A program made the translations under genes and the position numbers. The notes beneath the pieces were generated by a model. It did no database searches. It had not been told where the DNA came from and saw only the letters and a list, made by a program, of their open reading frames with translations. Below, in pieces: positions 1 to 7,584 of a stretch of DNA of 64,000 nt. The stretch is from Curtobacterium flaccumfaciens. GTDB taxonomy: Bacteria; Actinomycetota; Actinomycetes; Actinomycetales; Microbacteriaceae. The stretch spans positions 62,001 to 126,000 of the forward strand of contig NZ_JABMCF010000035.1 of assembly GCF_013359815.1 (NCBI RefSeq). The letters run 5' to 3'. Positions within the stretch are counted from its first letter, which is position 1; the number at the start of each line of letters is the position of its first letter.

Positions 1-814
1 CCTGGCTGCTGAGCTGCTTGGCGAGGCGCTTGGCGTGGTGCTTCGTGCGCATGAAGAGGATGCGGCGACCGTTGCCCGAGGCGAGGGCGCTCACGAGGTG
101 CTTCTTCGCGTCGGCGTCGGCGACCTCGAACAGGTGGTGGGTCATCGCCTCGACGGGGCTGTTCGCCTCGTCGACGGAGTGCATCACCGGGTTGTGCAGG
201 AACTTCTTGACGAGCTTGTCCACGCCGTTGTCGAGCGTGGCGGAGAACAGCAGTCGCTGCCCGTTCTCGGGCGTCGCCTGCATGATCTTGGTGACGCCGG
301 GCAGGAAGCCCATGTCGGCCATGTGGTCGGCCTCGTCGAGGACGGTGACCTCGATGTCGCCCAGGTTCACGTGACCCTGCTGCATGAGGTCGGCGAGGCG
401 ACCCGGGCAGGCGACCACGACGTCGACGCCGCCGCGCAGGGCGTCGACCTGACGACCCTGACCGACGCCACCGAAGATGGTCGTGGTGTTGAGGCCCATG
501 GCCTTGGCGAGCGGGGCGAGGGCGACGTCGATCTGCGTCGCGAGCTCACGCGTCGGTGCGAGCACCAGGGCGCGGGGGCGGCCGGCGCGGCGCTTGCGGC
601 CGCTGGCGGCGAGGCGGGCGACGAGCGGGATCGCGAAGGCGATGGTCTTGCCGGAGCCGGTGCGGCCGCGGCCGAGGACGTCCTTGCCCTGCAGGGAGTC
701 CGGGAGGGTGTCCGCCTGGATGGGGAACGCCATGTCCTTGCCCTGGTCGGCGAGGACGGAGACCATCGGCGCGGGGACGCCGAGGTCGGAGAAACGGATG
801 TCTTCGGTGGTCAT
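1..814 (-). CDS. DEAD-box ATP-dependent RNA helicase (3' partial)
   Basis: Superfamily 2 RNA helicase that would use ATP to unwind RNA in the cytoplasm. The visible 271 residues run from an ATG at 814 off the left edge, so the end of the second RecA-like domain and any C-terminal tail are missing. Seen in order: a Q motif (FSDLG to IQADTLP, about residues 8-40), Walker A GRGRTGSGKT (about 48-57), motif Ia PTRELA (about 88), motif II DEAD (160-163) and motif III SAT (191-193). AAAGG lies five bases ahead of the ATG. The gene diverges from the GH114 gene across a 288-bp gap. RhlE-like is the closest description; the exact subfamily cannot be decided from this part. Confidence 0.93.
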   Translation of the reverse strand, partial: MTTEDIRFSDLGVPAPMVSVLADQGKDMAFPIQADTLPDSLQGKDVLGRGRTGSGKTIAFAIPLVARLAASGRKRRAGRPRALVLAPTRELATQIDVALAPLAKAMGLNTTTIFGGVGQGRQVDALRGGVDVVVACPGRLADLMQQGHVNLGDIEVTVLDEADHMADMGFLPGVTKIMQATPENGQRLLFSATLDNGVDKLVKKFLHNPVMHSVDEANSPVEAMTHHLFEVADADAKKHLVSALASGNGRRILFMRTKHHAKRLAKQLSSQ

Positions 815-1102
815 GGTGACCTTTCGAGCCGGAGCAGTCCGGCTGTGGGCGCGCTCTGAGGCAGCGCGCGGGCGGGATGCGCGCCAACGGATGTGGCTGG
901 CGCAGTCGCCGCAGCAGAGAAGCCTGGGCACCTTCGTGAGGTGCTCGATCATCGACCAGAGTCCGGAGACAGGTGGTCGGGAGTTCGGGGCGTCCGTACG
1001 ACGCACGAGGCGATCGGCGCCTCGAGTACGACCAGCATAGCGTGCACATCCCCGGAACAGCGAGGGCGGGGTCGTTCGCCCTGCGCGTGCGAGGATTCCG
1101 GG

Positions 1103-1936
1103 GTGCGCATGCGATCCGTCCTGTTGACCACCGCGATGGCCCTGGTGGCCGTCCTCGGCACGGCCGGCTGCGCCGAGGCCGCCACGACCAGCGCGGCCGC
1201 GAGCTACCGCAACCTGCCGACCTCGGGTCGCGTGGACTACCAGCTCGGCGGCGGGTACACCCCGCCCTCCGGCGTGACGATCGTCGAGCGCGACAGCACC
1301 GACCGCCCCGCGAAGGGCAAGTACAACATCTGCTACGTCAACGGGTTCCAGACGCAGCCCGAGGCCGCCCGCACGTGGAAGAAGTCGTACCCGTCGGCGA
1401 TCCTCCGCGACCGCGCGGGCAAGCCGGTCTCGGACCCGGGGTGGCCGGACGAGATGCTCCTCGACACCCGGACCGCGGCCAAGCGTGCCCTGATCACGAA
1501 GGTGCTCGCGAAGACCGTCGCCCGCTGCGGTGACCGCGGGTTCGACGCGGTGGAGTTCGACAACCTCGACTCGTGGACCCGGAGCGGCAAGCGGCTCACC
1601 CGTGCCGGCAACCTGGCGCTCGCGAAGTCGCTCGTCGCCAAGGGGCACCGGCACGGCCTGGCCGTCGGACAGAAGAACACGCCGCAGCTCGGGGCGTCCG
1701 GCCGGAAGCAGACCGGGTTCGACTTCGTCGTCGCCGAGGAGTGCGTGCAGTACCGGGAGTGCGCCGCGTACACGAAGGCCTACGGCGGGCGGGTCATCGA
1801 TGTGGAGTACTCGGACACCCTCGAGCGCTCGTGGGGTTCGGTCTGCGGGCTGAAGAGCCGTCCGGCCATGACGATCCTGCGCGACCGCGATCTGGTGACC
1901 CCGAAGGACGACGCGTACGTGTACGAGCACTGCTGA
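1103..1936 (+). CDS. secreted GH114-type endo-alpha-1,4-polygalactosaminidase-like protein
   Basis: Probable exported glycoside hydrolase of family GH114 (TIM-barrel, acting on galactosamine-containing polysaccharides). A basic start followed by a hydrophobic stretch ending in TAGCAEA is a signal peptide; the Cys could make it a lipoprotein, but the residue at -3 is Thr, so the lipobox is poor. Family-like blocks are NICYVNGFQT, GFDAVEFDNLDSW (acidic active-site strand), LAVGQKNTPQ and VIDVEYSD. Length of 277 aa fits the family. GTG at 1103 is preferred because GAGG lies eight bases upstream; ATG at 1109 is also possible. It ends 22 bp from the convergent GntR gene. Substrate is inferred only from family. 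Confidence 0.75.
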   Translation: MRMRSVLLTTAMALVAVLGTAGCAEAATTSAAASYRNLPTSGRVDYQLGGGYTPPSGVTIVERDSTDRPAKGKYNICYVNGFQTQPEAARTWKKSYPSAILRDRAGKPVSDPGWPDEMLLDTRTAAKRALITKVLAKTVARCGDRGFDAVEFDNLDSWTRSGKRLTRAGNLALAKSLVAKGHRHGLAVGQKNTPQLGASGRKQTGFDFVVAEECVQYRECAAYTKAYGGRVIDVEYSDTLERSWGSVCGLKSRPAMTILRDRDLVTPKDDAYVYEHC

Positions 1937-1958
1937 GCGCTCGCACCACCCGCGACCG

Positions 1959-2318
1959 CTACGCCGGCCAGGCCTCGCGCAACGCGGTCGCGGCCTGGTC
2001 CGCCGACAGACCCGCCGAGCGCGCCGCGGCGGCCAGGGCACGAGCGGCCTCGGCCACCGCGTCCGGCACCGCTGCCGGCCGCACCACCCGGGTACCGGCG
2101 CCCCGCGCGGTGTGCACGAGCCCGGCCTCCTCGAGCAGCTGGTAGGCCTTCGCGACGGTGCCCGCGGCGAGCCCGAGCTCGTCCGCCAGCCCACGGACGC
2201 TCGGCAGCCGTTCGCCGTCCACCAGGTACCCGGCGGTGATCTGTGCGGCGATCTGCGATCGGACCTGCTCGAACGGCGGCACGCGGCCACCGACGTCGAG
2301 GGCGACGAGTCCTGTCAT
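1959..2318 (-). CDS. GntR-family transcriptional regulator (YtrA-like, short)
   Basis: 119-aa DNA-binding regulator. Residues about 12-75 form a GntR winged helix-turn-helix (PPFEQVRSQIA, GERLPSVRGLADELG, GTVAKAYQLLEEAGLV, GAGTRV). The rest is a short Ala-rich helical tail rather than an effector-binding domain, which is typical of YtrA-type members. ATG at 2318 was chosen because the HTH begins directly after it; a longer frame exists upstream but overlaps the DUF1684 gene. It starts 10 bp after the stop of that gene, so the two are probably one transcript and the regulator may control its own operon. The ligand is unknown. Confidence 0.88.
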   Translation of the reverse strand: MTGLVALDVGGRVPPFEQVRSQIAAQITAGYLVDGERLPSVRGLADELGLAAGTVAKAYQLLEEAGLVHTARGAGTRVVRPAAVPDAVAEAARALAAAARSAGLSADQAATALREAWPA

Positions 2319-2328
2319 GCGTTCCACC

Positions 2329-2979
2329 CTAGAAGTCGTACTGCTCGCCGACGGGGATCGGGACCGGCACGGTGTTGCCCGGAGGCGCGAGCGGGCACGC
2401 CCACGCCGGGTCGTACGCGCACGACGGGTTGTAGGCGAAGTTGAAGTCGAGCACGAGCGACCCGAGGTCGTCGCCGCCCAGGTCCGAGCCCTTGATGGTG
2501 TCGAGCAGGTAGCGCCCGCCGCCGTAGGTGCCGCGGGCCTTGCCGGCGCTGGCGTCCTTGACGGGGACGAACACCCCGCCCGCGTAGCCGCCGTGCTTCC
2601 AGACGTCGAGGGTGCCGACTCCCGGGACCCGCACGAGGCCGATGCGGTCGAAGTGGACGACACCGTCGGTGCCGGTCTCGAAGTCGAACTCGGCAGGCTC
2701 CGTGGCCTCGATGCGGACCTGGAACCGCCACGCCGGGTCGTAGTCCGGCACCGGCAGCGACTCGAAGTCGCGGGCGTCCTCGTCGAGCAGCGGCGAGGCG
2801 GGGTGCTCCGCGAACATCGCGTCACGGGTCTCGCGCCAGAGCGCGTGTGCCGTCTGGGGGTCCGGGGTGGCGCGGACGCGGCGGTACAGGTCGAACGTCA
2901 TCCGCCGCCAATCCGTCGTCGCCAGCGTGCTGCGCACGCGGTCGTCGGTCGTCGGCTCCTGGGGGCGCGTCTGGCTCAC
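2329..2979 (-). CDS. DUF1684 domain-containing protein
   Basis: 216-aa soluble protein of the DUF1684 family, whose biochemical role is not established. The diagnostic C-terminal block is clear: GGGRYLLDTIKGSDLG followed by LDFNFAYNPSCAYDP and CPLAPPGN, ending near the C-terminus. No signal peptide or membrane segment is seen. The start is a GTG at 2979 (SQTRPQEP follows). It is the first gene of a two-gene unit with the GntR regulator, 10 bp apart. Family members are common in Actinomycetota. A hydrolase-like or ligand-binding role would be guesswork. Confidence 0.85.
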   Translation of the reverse strand: MSQTRPQEPTTDDRVRSTLATTDWRRMTFDLYRRVRATPDPQTAHALWRETRDAMFAEHPASPLLDEDARDFESLPVPDYDPAWRFQVRIEATEPAEFDFETGTDGVVHFDRIGLVRVPGVGTLDVWKHGGYAGGVFVPVKDASAGKARGTYGGGRYLLDTIKGSDLGGDDLGSLVLDFNFAYNPSCAYDPAWACPLAPPGNTVPVPIPVGEQYDF

Positions 2980-3007
2980 GTGGTCGAGGCTACGCCCGCT
3001 CCGCGGT

Positions 3008-3021
3008 GGACGGGAGGCCCG
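3008..3021. repeat. half copy of palindromic intergenic repeat (left arm)
   Basis: GGACGGGAGGCCCG matches the first 14 bases of the left arm of the complete repeat at 6742-6783. No matching right arm follows. It lies in the gap between the DUF1684 gene and the next minus-strand gene. Confidence 0.5.
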
Positions 3022-3033
3022 ACCCGCGTCGCG

Positions 3034-3516
3034 TCACTCGCCGTCGGTCCGCCAGGTGGGCGCGAGGGCGCGCATCCGGAACGCCCGCCACTGCCAGATG
3101 ACCCACATGCCGGGCCACAGGGCGAGCCCGAGGACGGCCGGTCGCATCCGGTAGGTCAGGCGGTCGAGCAGCAGGGTCCGGCCACCCGGTGCGGGGACGA
3201 CGGCCATCCGGTGCGACATCGTCATCCGCCCGAACAACCCGGACGTGCCGCCGCCGTTGTCGCGCTGCACGGGGACTCCCTGGACCTCGTACAGGTCGAG
3301 GTCGACGTACGTGTCGCCGCTCGGCACCAGTCCGAAGGCGTCCGCGGTGATCGGGTGCGGATGCCCCGGCTCCCAGCGCTCCGGGAACCCCCGGGGATCA
3401 CGCGAGCGGTACGCCAGGAACGGCTTCGTCACCGCCACCATCACGGAGGGGGACAGCAGGGCATCGCGCACGGCGTCGACCGGCGCGTCGAGGACGATCC
3501 GGAGGCCGACGTGCAT
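3034..3516 (-). CDS. conserved hypothetical protein, SRPBCC-like
   Basis: 160-aa protein of unknown function. It opens with LRIVLDAPVDAVRDALL, the pattern of a SRPBCC/polyketide-cyclase fold, in which a hydrophobic pocket binds small molecules. The C-terminal half (about residues 120-145) contains a hydrophobic stretch, MRPAVLGLALWPGMWVIW, that could be one membrane segment. The start is the ATG at 3516. It stands alone between the DUF1684 unit and the acetyltransferase gene, all on the minus strand. The fold assignment is inference from the N-terminal pattern only. Confidence 0.6.
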   Translation of the reverse strand: MHVGLRIVLDAPVDAVRDALLSPSVMVAVTKPFLAYRSRDPRGFPERWEPGHPHPITADAFGLVPSGDTYVDLDLYEVQGVPVQRDNGGGTSGLFGRMTMSHRMAVVPAPGGRTLLLDRLTYRMRPAVLGLALWPGMWVIWQWRAFRMRALAPTWRTDGE

Positions 3517-3585
3517 GGCGGTGACGCTACGCCCGCGGGCTGGACGGTGCGTCGTGGCGGTGCGAGACGACGCAGCGGGGACGAC

Positions 3586-4224
3586 TCAGGCGTGCCGGGC
3601 CGACCGGCGGCGGGACCCCTCGGCGCGGTCGTGCCGCCGGAGCCGCTCGGCCAGTGAGAGCCGCACGGCCGGCCACTCCGACGCGATCACCGAGAACACC
3701 ACGGTGTCGCGCAGGGTGCCGTCACGGCCGATCGCGTGGTTCCGGAGCACGCCGTCCTGCTTCGCGCCGAGGCCCGCGATGGCCGCCCGGGACTGCAGGT
3801 TGTGCCAGTGGGTGCGGAACTCGACCGCGATGCACTGCCAGGCCTCGAACGCGTGCGACAGCATGAGCAGCTTCGACTCGGTGTTGATCCCCGAGCGCTG
3901 CGCGGACCGGGCCAGGAACGTGCTGCCGATCTCGACGTGGCGGTTGCCCGGGTCGATGTTCATGAAGGTCGTCGCACCCACCACCCGTCCGGTCGGGCGG
4001 TCCCGCACGGCGAAGGGCACCATGCGTCCGGCCTCGTGCTCGGCGAGCCGCCGGTCGATCTCGGCCTCGACCTGTGCCGGGGCGGGCACCGAGGTGTACC
4101 AGGTGCGCCACAGATCGCCGTCCGCGACCGCCGCCCGCAGGTCTTCCGCGTGCTCCTGCCCGAGGGGCTCGAGCGTCACACGGTCGCCGGTCAGGGTGGG
4201 TACGGGGGCGATCTCCATGACCAT
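3586..4224 (-). CDS. GNAT family N-acetyltransferase
   Basis: 212-aa acetyltransferase of the RimJ/RimL-like type, moving an acetyl group from acetyl-CoA to an amine; the acceptor is unknown. The fold signature runs from LTGDRVTLEPLGQEH at the N-terminus through VGATTFMNIDPGNRHVEIG (beta strands 3-4) to a degenerate CoA-binding loop FLARSAQRSGINTESK, then WHNLQSRAAIAGLGAKQDGVLRNHA, the usual NxxSxxAxxxxGF-like helix. The C-terminus is rich in Arg. ATG at 4224 was chosen because the domain begins at once; a second ATG is at 4218. It diverges from the ComB-like gene. Confidence 0.87.
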   Translation of the reverse strand: MVMEIAPVPTLTGDRVTLEPLGQEHAEDLRAAVADGDLWRTWYTSVPAPAQVEAEIDRRLAEHEAGRMVPFAVRDRPTGRVVGATTFMNIDPGNRHVEIGSTFLARSAQRSGINTESKLLMLSHAFEAWQCIAVEFRTHWHNLQSRAAIAGLGAKQDGVLRNHAIGRDGTLRDTVVFSVIASEWPAVRLSLAERLRRHDRAEGSRRRSARHA

Positions 4225-4280
4225 GCATCCTAGGGTCGCCGACCCTGGTGGAACCCGGTCGGACAGCGACCCTGTGGAGA

Positions 4281-4308
4281 GGGACAGCATCGCTCGGACG
4301 GCTATCGT
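4281..4308 (+). promoter_or_regulatory. candidate leaderless promoter for ComB-like gene
   Basis: GGGACA (4281-4286), a 16-bp spacer and TATCGT (4303-4308) resemble a sigma-70-type promoter. The -10 ends seven bases before the GTG at 4316, which would put transcription start at or next to the start codon. No purine-rich ribosome site is needed or obvious. Inferred by pattern only. Confidence 0.4.
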
Positions 4309-4315
4309 GACGGAC

Positions 4316-4921
4316 GTGGCAGAACGCACCCAGGAGAAGTACCAGGTCCGGTTCGCGTGGGGTCCCGGAGGTGCGGCACGGATCGCCCACGGCGCCCACC
4401 TGCTCGTCTGGGTCGACGCCCTGCCGCCGACCCCCGATGCCGCAGCACAGCGGCGCGCCCTGCGGAACGTCACCGCCCAGCTGCCGCAGGGTCCGGAGGT
4501 CGTGCTCGGCCACCTCGGCAACGCGGCGGCGGTCGCGGAACGGGTGACGGGCCTCCAGGCGGCACGCGGTGACCGGTGCGTCGTCGCGATCGTGGCCGCC
4601 GGGCTGCACCACTCCGCAGTCCTCGACGACGCGGCCGAGGCGGCGGGGGAGTCCGTCGACGTCGCCGACGCACCCGACTTCGCCGTCGAGGACCTGCTCG
4701 CCGCCGGAGCCGTCGTCGACGCGCTCACCGACGTCGGCATCGACCACACCTCACCCGAGGCCGCTGCGGCCTGCGCGGCGTACACGGGGCTGCGCCGTGC
4801 CGTGCGGCACCTGGTCAGCGCGTCCGAGGGAGCCGCCGTCCTGAGCCGTGACGACGTGCACGCGGCGCTCGCCGCGGGGCCGGACCTGCCCGTCCTGCGG
4901 GAATCGGGGGAGCGCGCGTAG
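4316..4921 (+). CDS. ComB-like (2-phosphosulfolactate phosphatase-like) protein
   Basis: 201-aa protein resembling the 2-phosphosulfolactate phosphatase (ComB) family. Family-like stretches are LLVWVDALP near the N-terminus (the ComB VxIDVLRA strand, here altered), HLGNAAAVAERV, CVVAIVAAG and FAVEDLLAAGAVVDAL followed by a late EAAAACAAY helix. The coenzyme M or sulfolactate pathway is not expected in this organism and the N-terminal catalytic motif is degenerate, so the family name should not be read as an activity. GTG at 4316 fits a leaderless message; GTG at 4307 is the alternative. It is monocistronic. Confidence 0.6.
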   Translation: MAERTQEKYQVRFAWGPGGAARIAHGAHLLVWVDALPPTPDAAAQRRALRNVTAQLPQGPEVVLGHLGNAAAVAERVTGLQAARGDRCVVAIVAAGLHHSAVLDDAAEAAGESVDVADAPDFAVEDLLAAGAVVDALTDVGIDHTSPEAAAACAAYTGLRRAVRHLVSASEGAAVLSRDDVHAALAAGPDLPVLRESGERA

Positions 4922-4963
4922 CGTTCGCCCCGTCACGGAACCAGCGAGCGAAGGAGCAACGCC

Positions 4964-5266
4964 ATGAAGGCAGTCGTCGGCGACACGGTGATCGCGGAGG
5001 CCCCCGAAGAGGACCTCATCAAGATCGAGGGCAACTGGTACTTCCCGCCGTCGAGCGTGAAGACCGAGCTCTTCACCGAGAGCCCCACCCAGTACCACTG
5101 CCCGTGGAAGGGCGACACCCAGTACTTCACGGTGAACGTCGACGGACAGGCGCTGCAGGACCGCGCGTGGTCGTACCCGACGCCGATCCCGTCGTCGTTC
5201 GAGCGCGTCGGCAAGGACTACTCGGGCTACGTCGCGTTCTGGAAGGACGTCCAGGTCGTCGACTGA
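4964..5266 (+). CDS. DUF427 domain-containing protein
   Basis: 100-aa single-domain protein of the DUF427 family (small beta-rich fold, function unproven). Recognisable features are GDTVIAEAPEEDLIKIEGNW at the N-terminus, YHCPWKGDTQYF in the middle with the conserved Cys-Pro-Trp-Lys-Gly, and a C-terminal YSGYVAFW. AAGGAG lies seven bases before the ATG. It ends just ahead of the bidirectional terminator shared with the convergent metal transporter gene. Confidence 0.92.
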   Translation: MKAVVGDTVIAEAPEEDLIKIEGNWYFPPSSVKTELFTESPTQYHCPWKGDTQYFTVNVDGQALQDRAWSYPTPIPSSFERVGKDYSGYVAFWKDVQVVD

Positions 5267-5278
5267 CGACCGGTCGCC

Positions 5279-5309
5279 CCCTGACCGGCTGCGACTCAGC
5301 CGGTCAGGG
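5279..5309. terminator. bidirectional intrinsic terminator hairpin
   Basis: A perfect 12-bp stem, CCCTGACCGGCT (5279-5290) with AGCCGGTCAGGG (5298-5309), and a 7-nt loop. It sits between two convergent genes and overlaps the last codons of the metal transporter gene. No long T tract follows on either strand. Confidence 0.75.
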
Positions 5310-6555
5310 TGAGCACGACCAGCGCGACGTTGAGCGCCACGATGACCGCCGCGATCACCCACGCCACCACGCGGGTGGTCGCGGCGTTCACGTCGGTCCC
5401 CATCACGCTCCGTCGCGACGTGTAGACCACCAGGGGCACGATCGCGAAGGCGATCCCGAAGCTCAGCACCACCTGGCTGACGACGAGCAGCATCGTCGCG
5501 TCGATGTTCAGCGCGAGCAGGACGATCGCCGGCACCAGGGTGATCGCGCGCCGGGCCACGAGCGGGATCCGCACGTGCAGCAGGCCCTGCATGATCTCCG
5601 CGCCGGCCATGCAGCCCACCGAGGTCGAGGCCAGGCCGGACGCGAGCAGGCCCACGGCGAAGAGCACTCCGACGACCGGGCCGACGTTCTCGGCGATGGC
5701 GCGCTGCGCACCGGGGATGGAGTCGGTGCCCTCGACGCCCGGCAGGGTGGCTGCCGCGAGGACGAGCATCGCGATGTTCACCCCGCCCGCGACGATCAGC
5801 GCGAGGCCGACGTCCCACCGGGTCGCGACGAGCACCCGGCGACGCTCCGGCCCGGCGGGGACGTCCCCGTGGCGGTCCCGGGCGAGCGCCGAGTGCAGGT
5901 ACACCGCGTGCGGCATCACGGTGGCGCCGAGCATCGAGGCCGCCAGCAGCACCGACCCGGAGCCCTCGAACCGCGGCACGAGCCCGGCGACCAGGTCGGC
6001 CGGGGACACCCGGGCGAACAGCAGCCCGGCACAGAAGCCCACCGTCAGGATCGCGAGCATCGCCGTCACCACGGTCTCGAACAGGCGCGTGCCCCGGCGG
6101 CTGTGCAGGGTCAGCAGGAGCATCGAGACGAGCCCGGTGATGATCCCGCCGACCACGAGCGGCAGACCGAAGAGCAGGTAGAGCGCCAGCGCGCCGCCGA
6201 TGACCTCGGCGATGTCGGTCGCGGCGGCGACGATCTCGGCCTGACCCCAGAACAGCAGGCGCGGGGCGCGCCGCATCCGCAGGCCGAGGTGCTCGGGCAG
6301 CGACTTGCCCGTCACCACCCCGAGCTTGGCGGACAGGTACTGCACCACCACGGCGCTGGCGTTCGCTGCCACGAGCACCCAGAGGAGCAGGTACCCGTAC
6401 TCGGCTCCGGCGGTCAGGTTGGCAGCGACGTTGCCCGGGTCGACGTACGCGATGGCCGCGACGAAGGCCGGTCCGAGCAGGGTGAGCCCGGCTGCGCGGC
6501 GACGCGGGGCACCGGATGGGTGCTCGTCGAGCCGGGGGCTGGCAGTGTCGGTCAT
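5296..6555 (-). CDS. mntH: Nramp family divalent metal ion transporter
   Basis: 419-aa integral membrane protein that imports Mn2+ (and related divalent metals) with protons. TM1 contains the metal-binding DPGN motif (AIAYVDPGNVAANL, about residue 37), and TM6 contains the family MPH motif (ATVMPHAVYLHS). About eleven hydrophobic segments are visible, the length expected for bacterial Nramp proteins. ATG at 6555 was chosen because DPGN then lies at the usual distance; a longer frame upstream has no start context. A palindrome upstream (6575-6590) suggests control by a metal sensor. It is monocistronic and ends in a hairpin. Confidence 0.93.
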   Translation of the reverse strand: MTDTASPRLDEHPSGAPRRRAAGLTLLGPAFVAAIAYVDPGNVAANLTAGAEYGYLLLWVLVAANASAVVVQYLSAKLGVVTGKSLPEHLGLRMRRAPRLLFWGQAEIVAAATDIAEVIGGALALYLLFGLPLVVGGIITGLVSMLLLTLHSRRGTRLFETVVTAMLAILTVGFCAGLLFARVSPADLVAGLVPRFEGSGSVLLAASMLGATVMPHAVYLHSALARDRHGDVPAGPERRRVLVATRWDVGLALIVAGGVNIAMLVLAAATLPGVEGTDSIPGAQRAIAENVGPVVGVLFAVGLLASGLASTSVGCMAGAEIMQGLLHVRIPLVARRAITLVPAIVLLALNIDATMLLVVSQVVLSFGIAFAIVPLVVYTSRRSVMGTDVNAATTRVVAWVIAAVIVALNVALVVLTLTG

Positions 6556-6574
6556 GCACCGATCCTGCCAGAGA

Positions 6575-6590
6575 ATTCGGCATACCGAAT
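6575..6590. promoter_or_regulatory. palindromic operator candidate upstream of mntH
   Basis: ATTCGG-CATA-CCGAAT is a perfect 6+6 inverted repeat in an AT-rich pocket, 20 bp upstream of the mntH start. Its size and position suit a DtxR/MntR-family metalloregulator. No regulator gene is adjacent, so the binding protein is inferred. Confidence 0.55.
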
Positions 6591-6741
6591 CTTTTTCTTC
6601 GTCGTGTCGTGGTGCTCGCCGGTTGCCACTCGTGCGTGCGTGTTTCGGGTGGTCGTGATCGGTCGGCTGGGATGCCGCCAGCCGACGGTTGGTGACCGCT
6701 CGGCGGAGGTGAGCGGGGTGTCCTGACCGCTCGCGGAAGGC

Positions 6742-6783
6742 GGACGGGAGGCCCGTGGCGGCGCGGCCACGCGCCTCCCGGCC
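6742..6783. repeat. palindromic intergenic repeat, complete copy 1
   Basis: Left arm GGACGGGAGGCCCGTGGC (6742-6759), 6-nt loop, right arm GCCACGCGCCTCCCGGCC (6766-6783); 16 of 18 arm positions pair. The same 42-bp layout recurs at 22132 and 42838. It lies in the 286-bp gap between mntH and the CGNR gene, which otherwise holds only the mntH promoter region. Confidence 0.75.
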
Positions 6784-6841
6784 GGTGGCTGGTCGCGACT
6801 CACCCCCTCCCGGACGACGAGGGGAAGGTGTCAGCTCGTGG

Positions 6842-7537
6842 TCACTCCGCGGCGCGGCGGGCGCGGTGCGCCCGGACCTTCGCCCGGTTGCCGCACCGCT
6901 GCATCGAGCACCAGCGTCGGGTCCCACCGCGCGACGAGTCGTAGAACACCAGGCCGCAGTCCTCGGCCGAGCACCGGCTCAGCCGCGTCGGCCGGCCGTC
7001 GGCCTCGACGTCGTCGAAGCCGACCTCGGTGAAGAGCGCGACGGCGTCGCGCGCGACGCTCGACAGGGCCTGCGCCAGGCGGACCCGGTTGGCTCCGGCG
7101 CGGCGTCGGCCACCCGGGAGGCTCGGGGGCACGTCCGGCAGGGCGGCGAACAGGTTGACGGTGTCGATGTCGTCGGGCGCGGGGCGCGTGCGGCCGGCCC
7201 CGGCACGCAGGCCCGCCGCCACGGCGGTGCGTTCCGCGGCGGTGCTCGCCGGCGCGGGGGCGGCGGCCACGGCGAGCCGGGCGATCGCGGCACGCAGGGC
7301 CCGGGCGTCCTGCAGCTCGCGGGCGCTGGCACCGACGTCGATCGGCTCGGTGTGCTCGCTGAGCCACTCGTCCAGGTCGGCCGGGCTCGCGAGCAGCTCC
7401 CCGAGCTGCGATCGCGGTCGGCGTCCGGTGGGGTCGTCGGCGAAGCCACCCGTGTGCGCGAAGTCGAGCGCGATCCGTCCGGCGTCGAAGAACCAGGAGG
7501 AACCGGCGTCCGTGCGGATGTGCTGCCCCGTGTGCAT
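6842..7537 (-). CDS. CGNR zinc finger / ABATE domain transcription-factor-like protein
   Basis: 231-aa protein with an N-terminal ABATE (putative stress-induced transcriptional regulator) domain (WFFDAGRIALDFAHTGG and the following helices) and a C-terminal CGNR zinc finger (about residues 182-226: RCSAEDCGLVFYDSSR, RRWCSMQRCGNRAKVRAHR). The two Cys pairs should bind zinc and the basic tail nucleic acid. The minus strand shows TAGCCT seven bases ahead of the ATG at 7537, which fits a leaderless transcript. Targets are unknown. Confidence 0.92.
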   Translation of the reverse strand: MHTGQHIRTDAGSSWFFDAGRIALDFAHTGGFADDPTGRRPRSQLGELLASPADLDEWLSEHTEPIDVGASARELQDARALRAAIARLAVAAAPAPASTAAERTAVAAGLRAGAGRTRPAPDDIDTVNLFAALPDVPPSLPGGRRRAGANRVRLAQALSSVARDAVALFTEVGFDDVEADGRPTRLSRCSAEDCGLVFYDSSRGGTRRWCSMQRCGNRAKVRAHRARRAAE

Positions 7538-7584
7538 CCGCCCAGGCTAACGGGTTACCGGCGCGCCTCCGTGCGTCGGGACCC

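Noticed and set aside
3245..4306. Long N-terminal extension of the ComB-like gene
   Set aside because: The open frame continues far upstream but overlaps the acetyltransferase gene on the other strand and has no family similarity; the real start is at 4307 or 4316.
4316..4921. Calling the gene comB with a coenzyme M pathway role
   Set aside because: The N-terminal catalytic motif is degenerate and no other pathway gene is nearby, so only a family resemblance is claimed.
5104..6726. 540-aa open frame on the plus strand over the metal transporter gene
   Set aside because: The translation is Arg/His/Gly-rich nonsense, and the minus strand encodes a clear Nramp protein with DPGN and MPH motifs.
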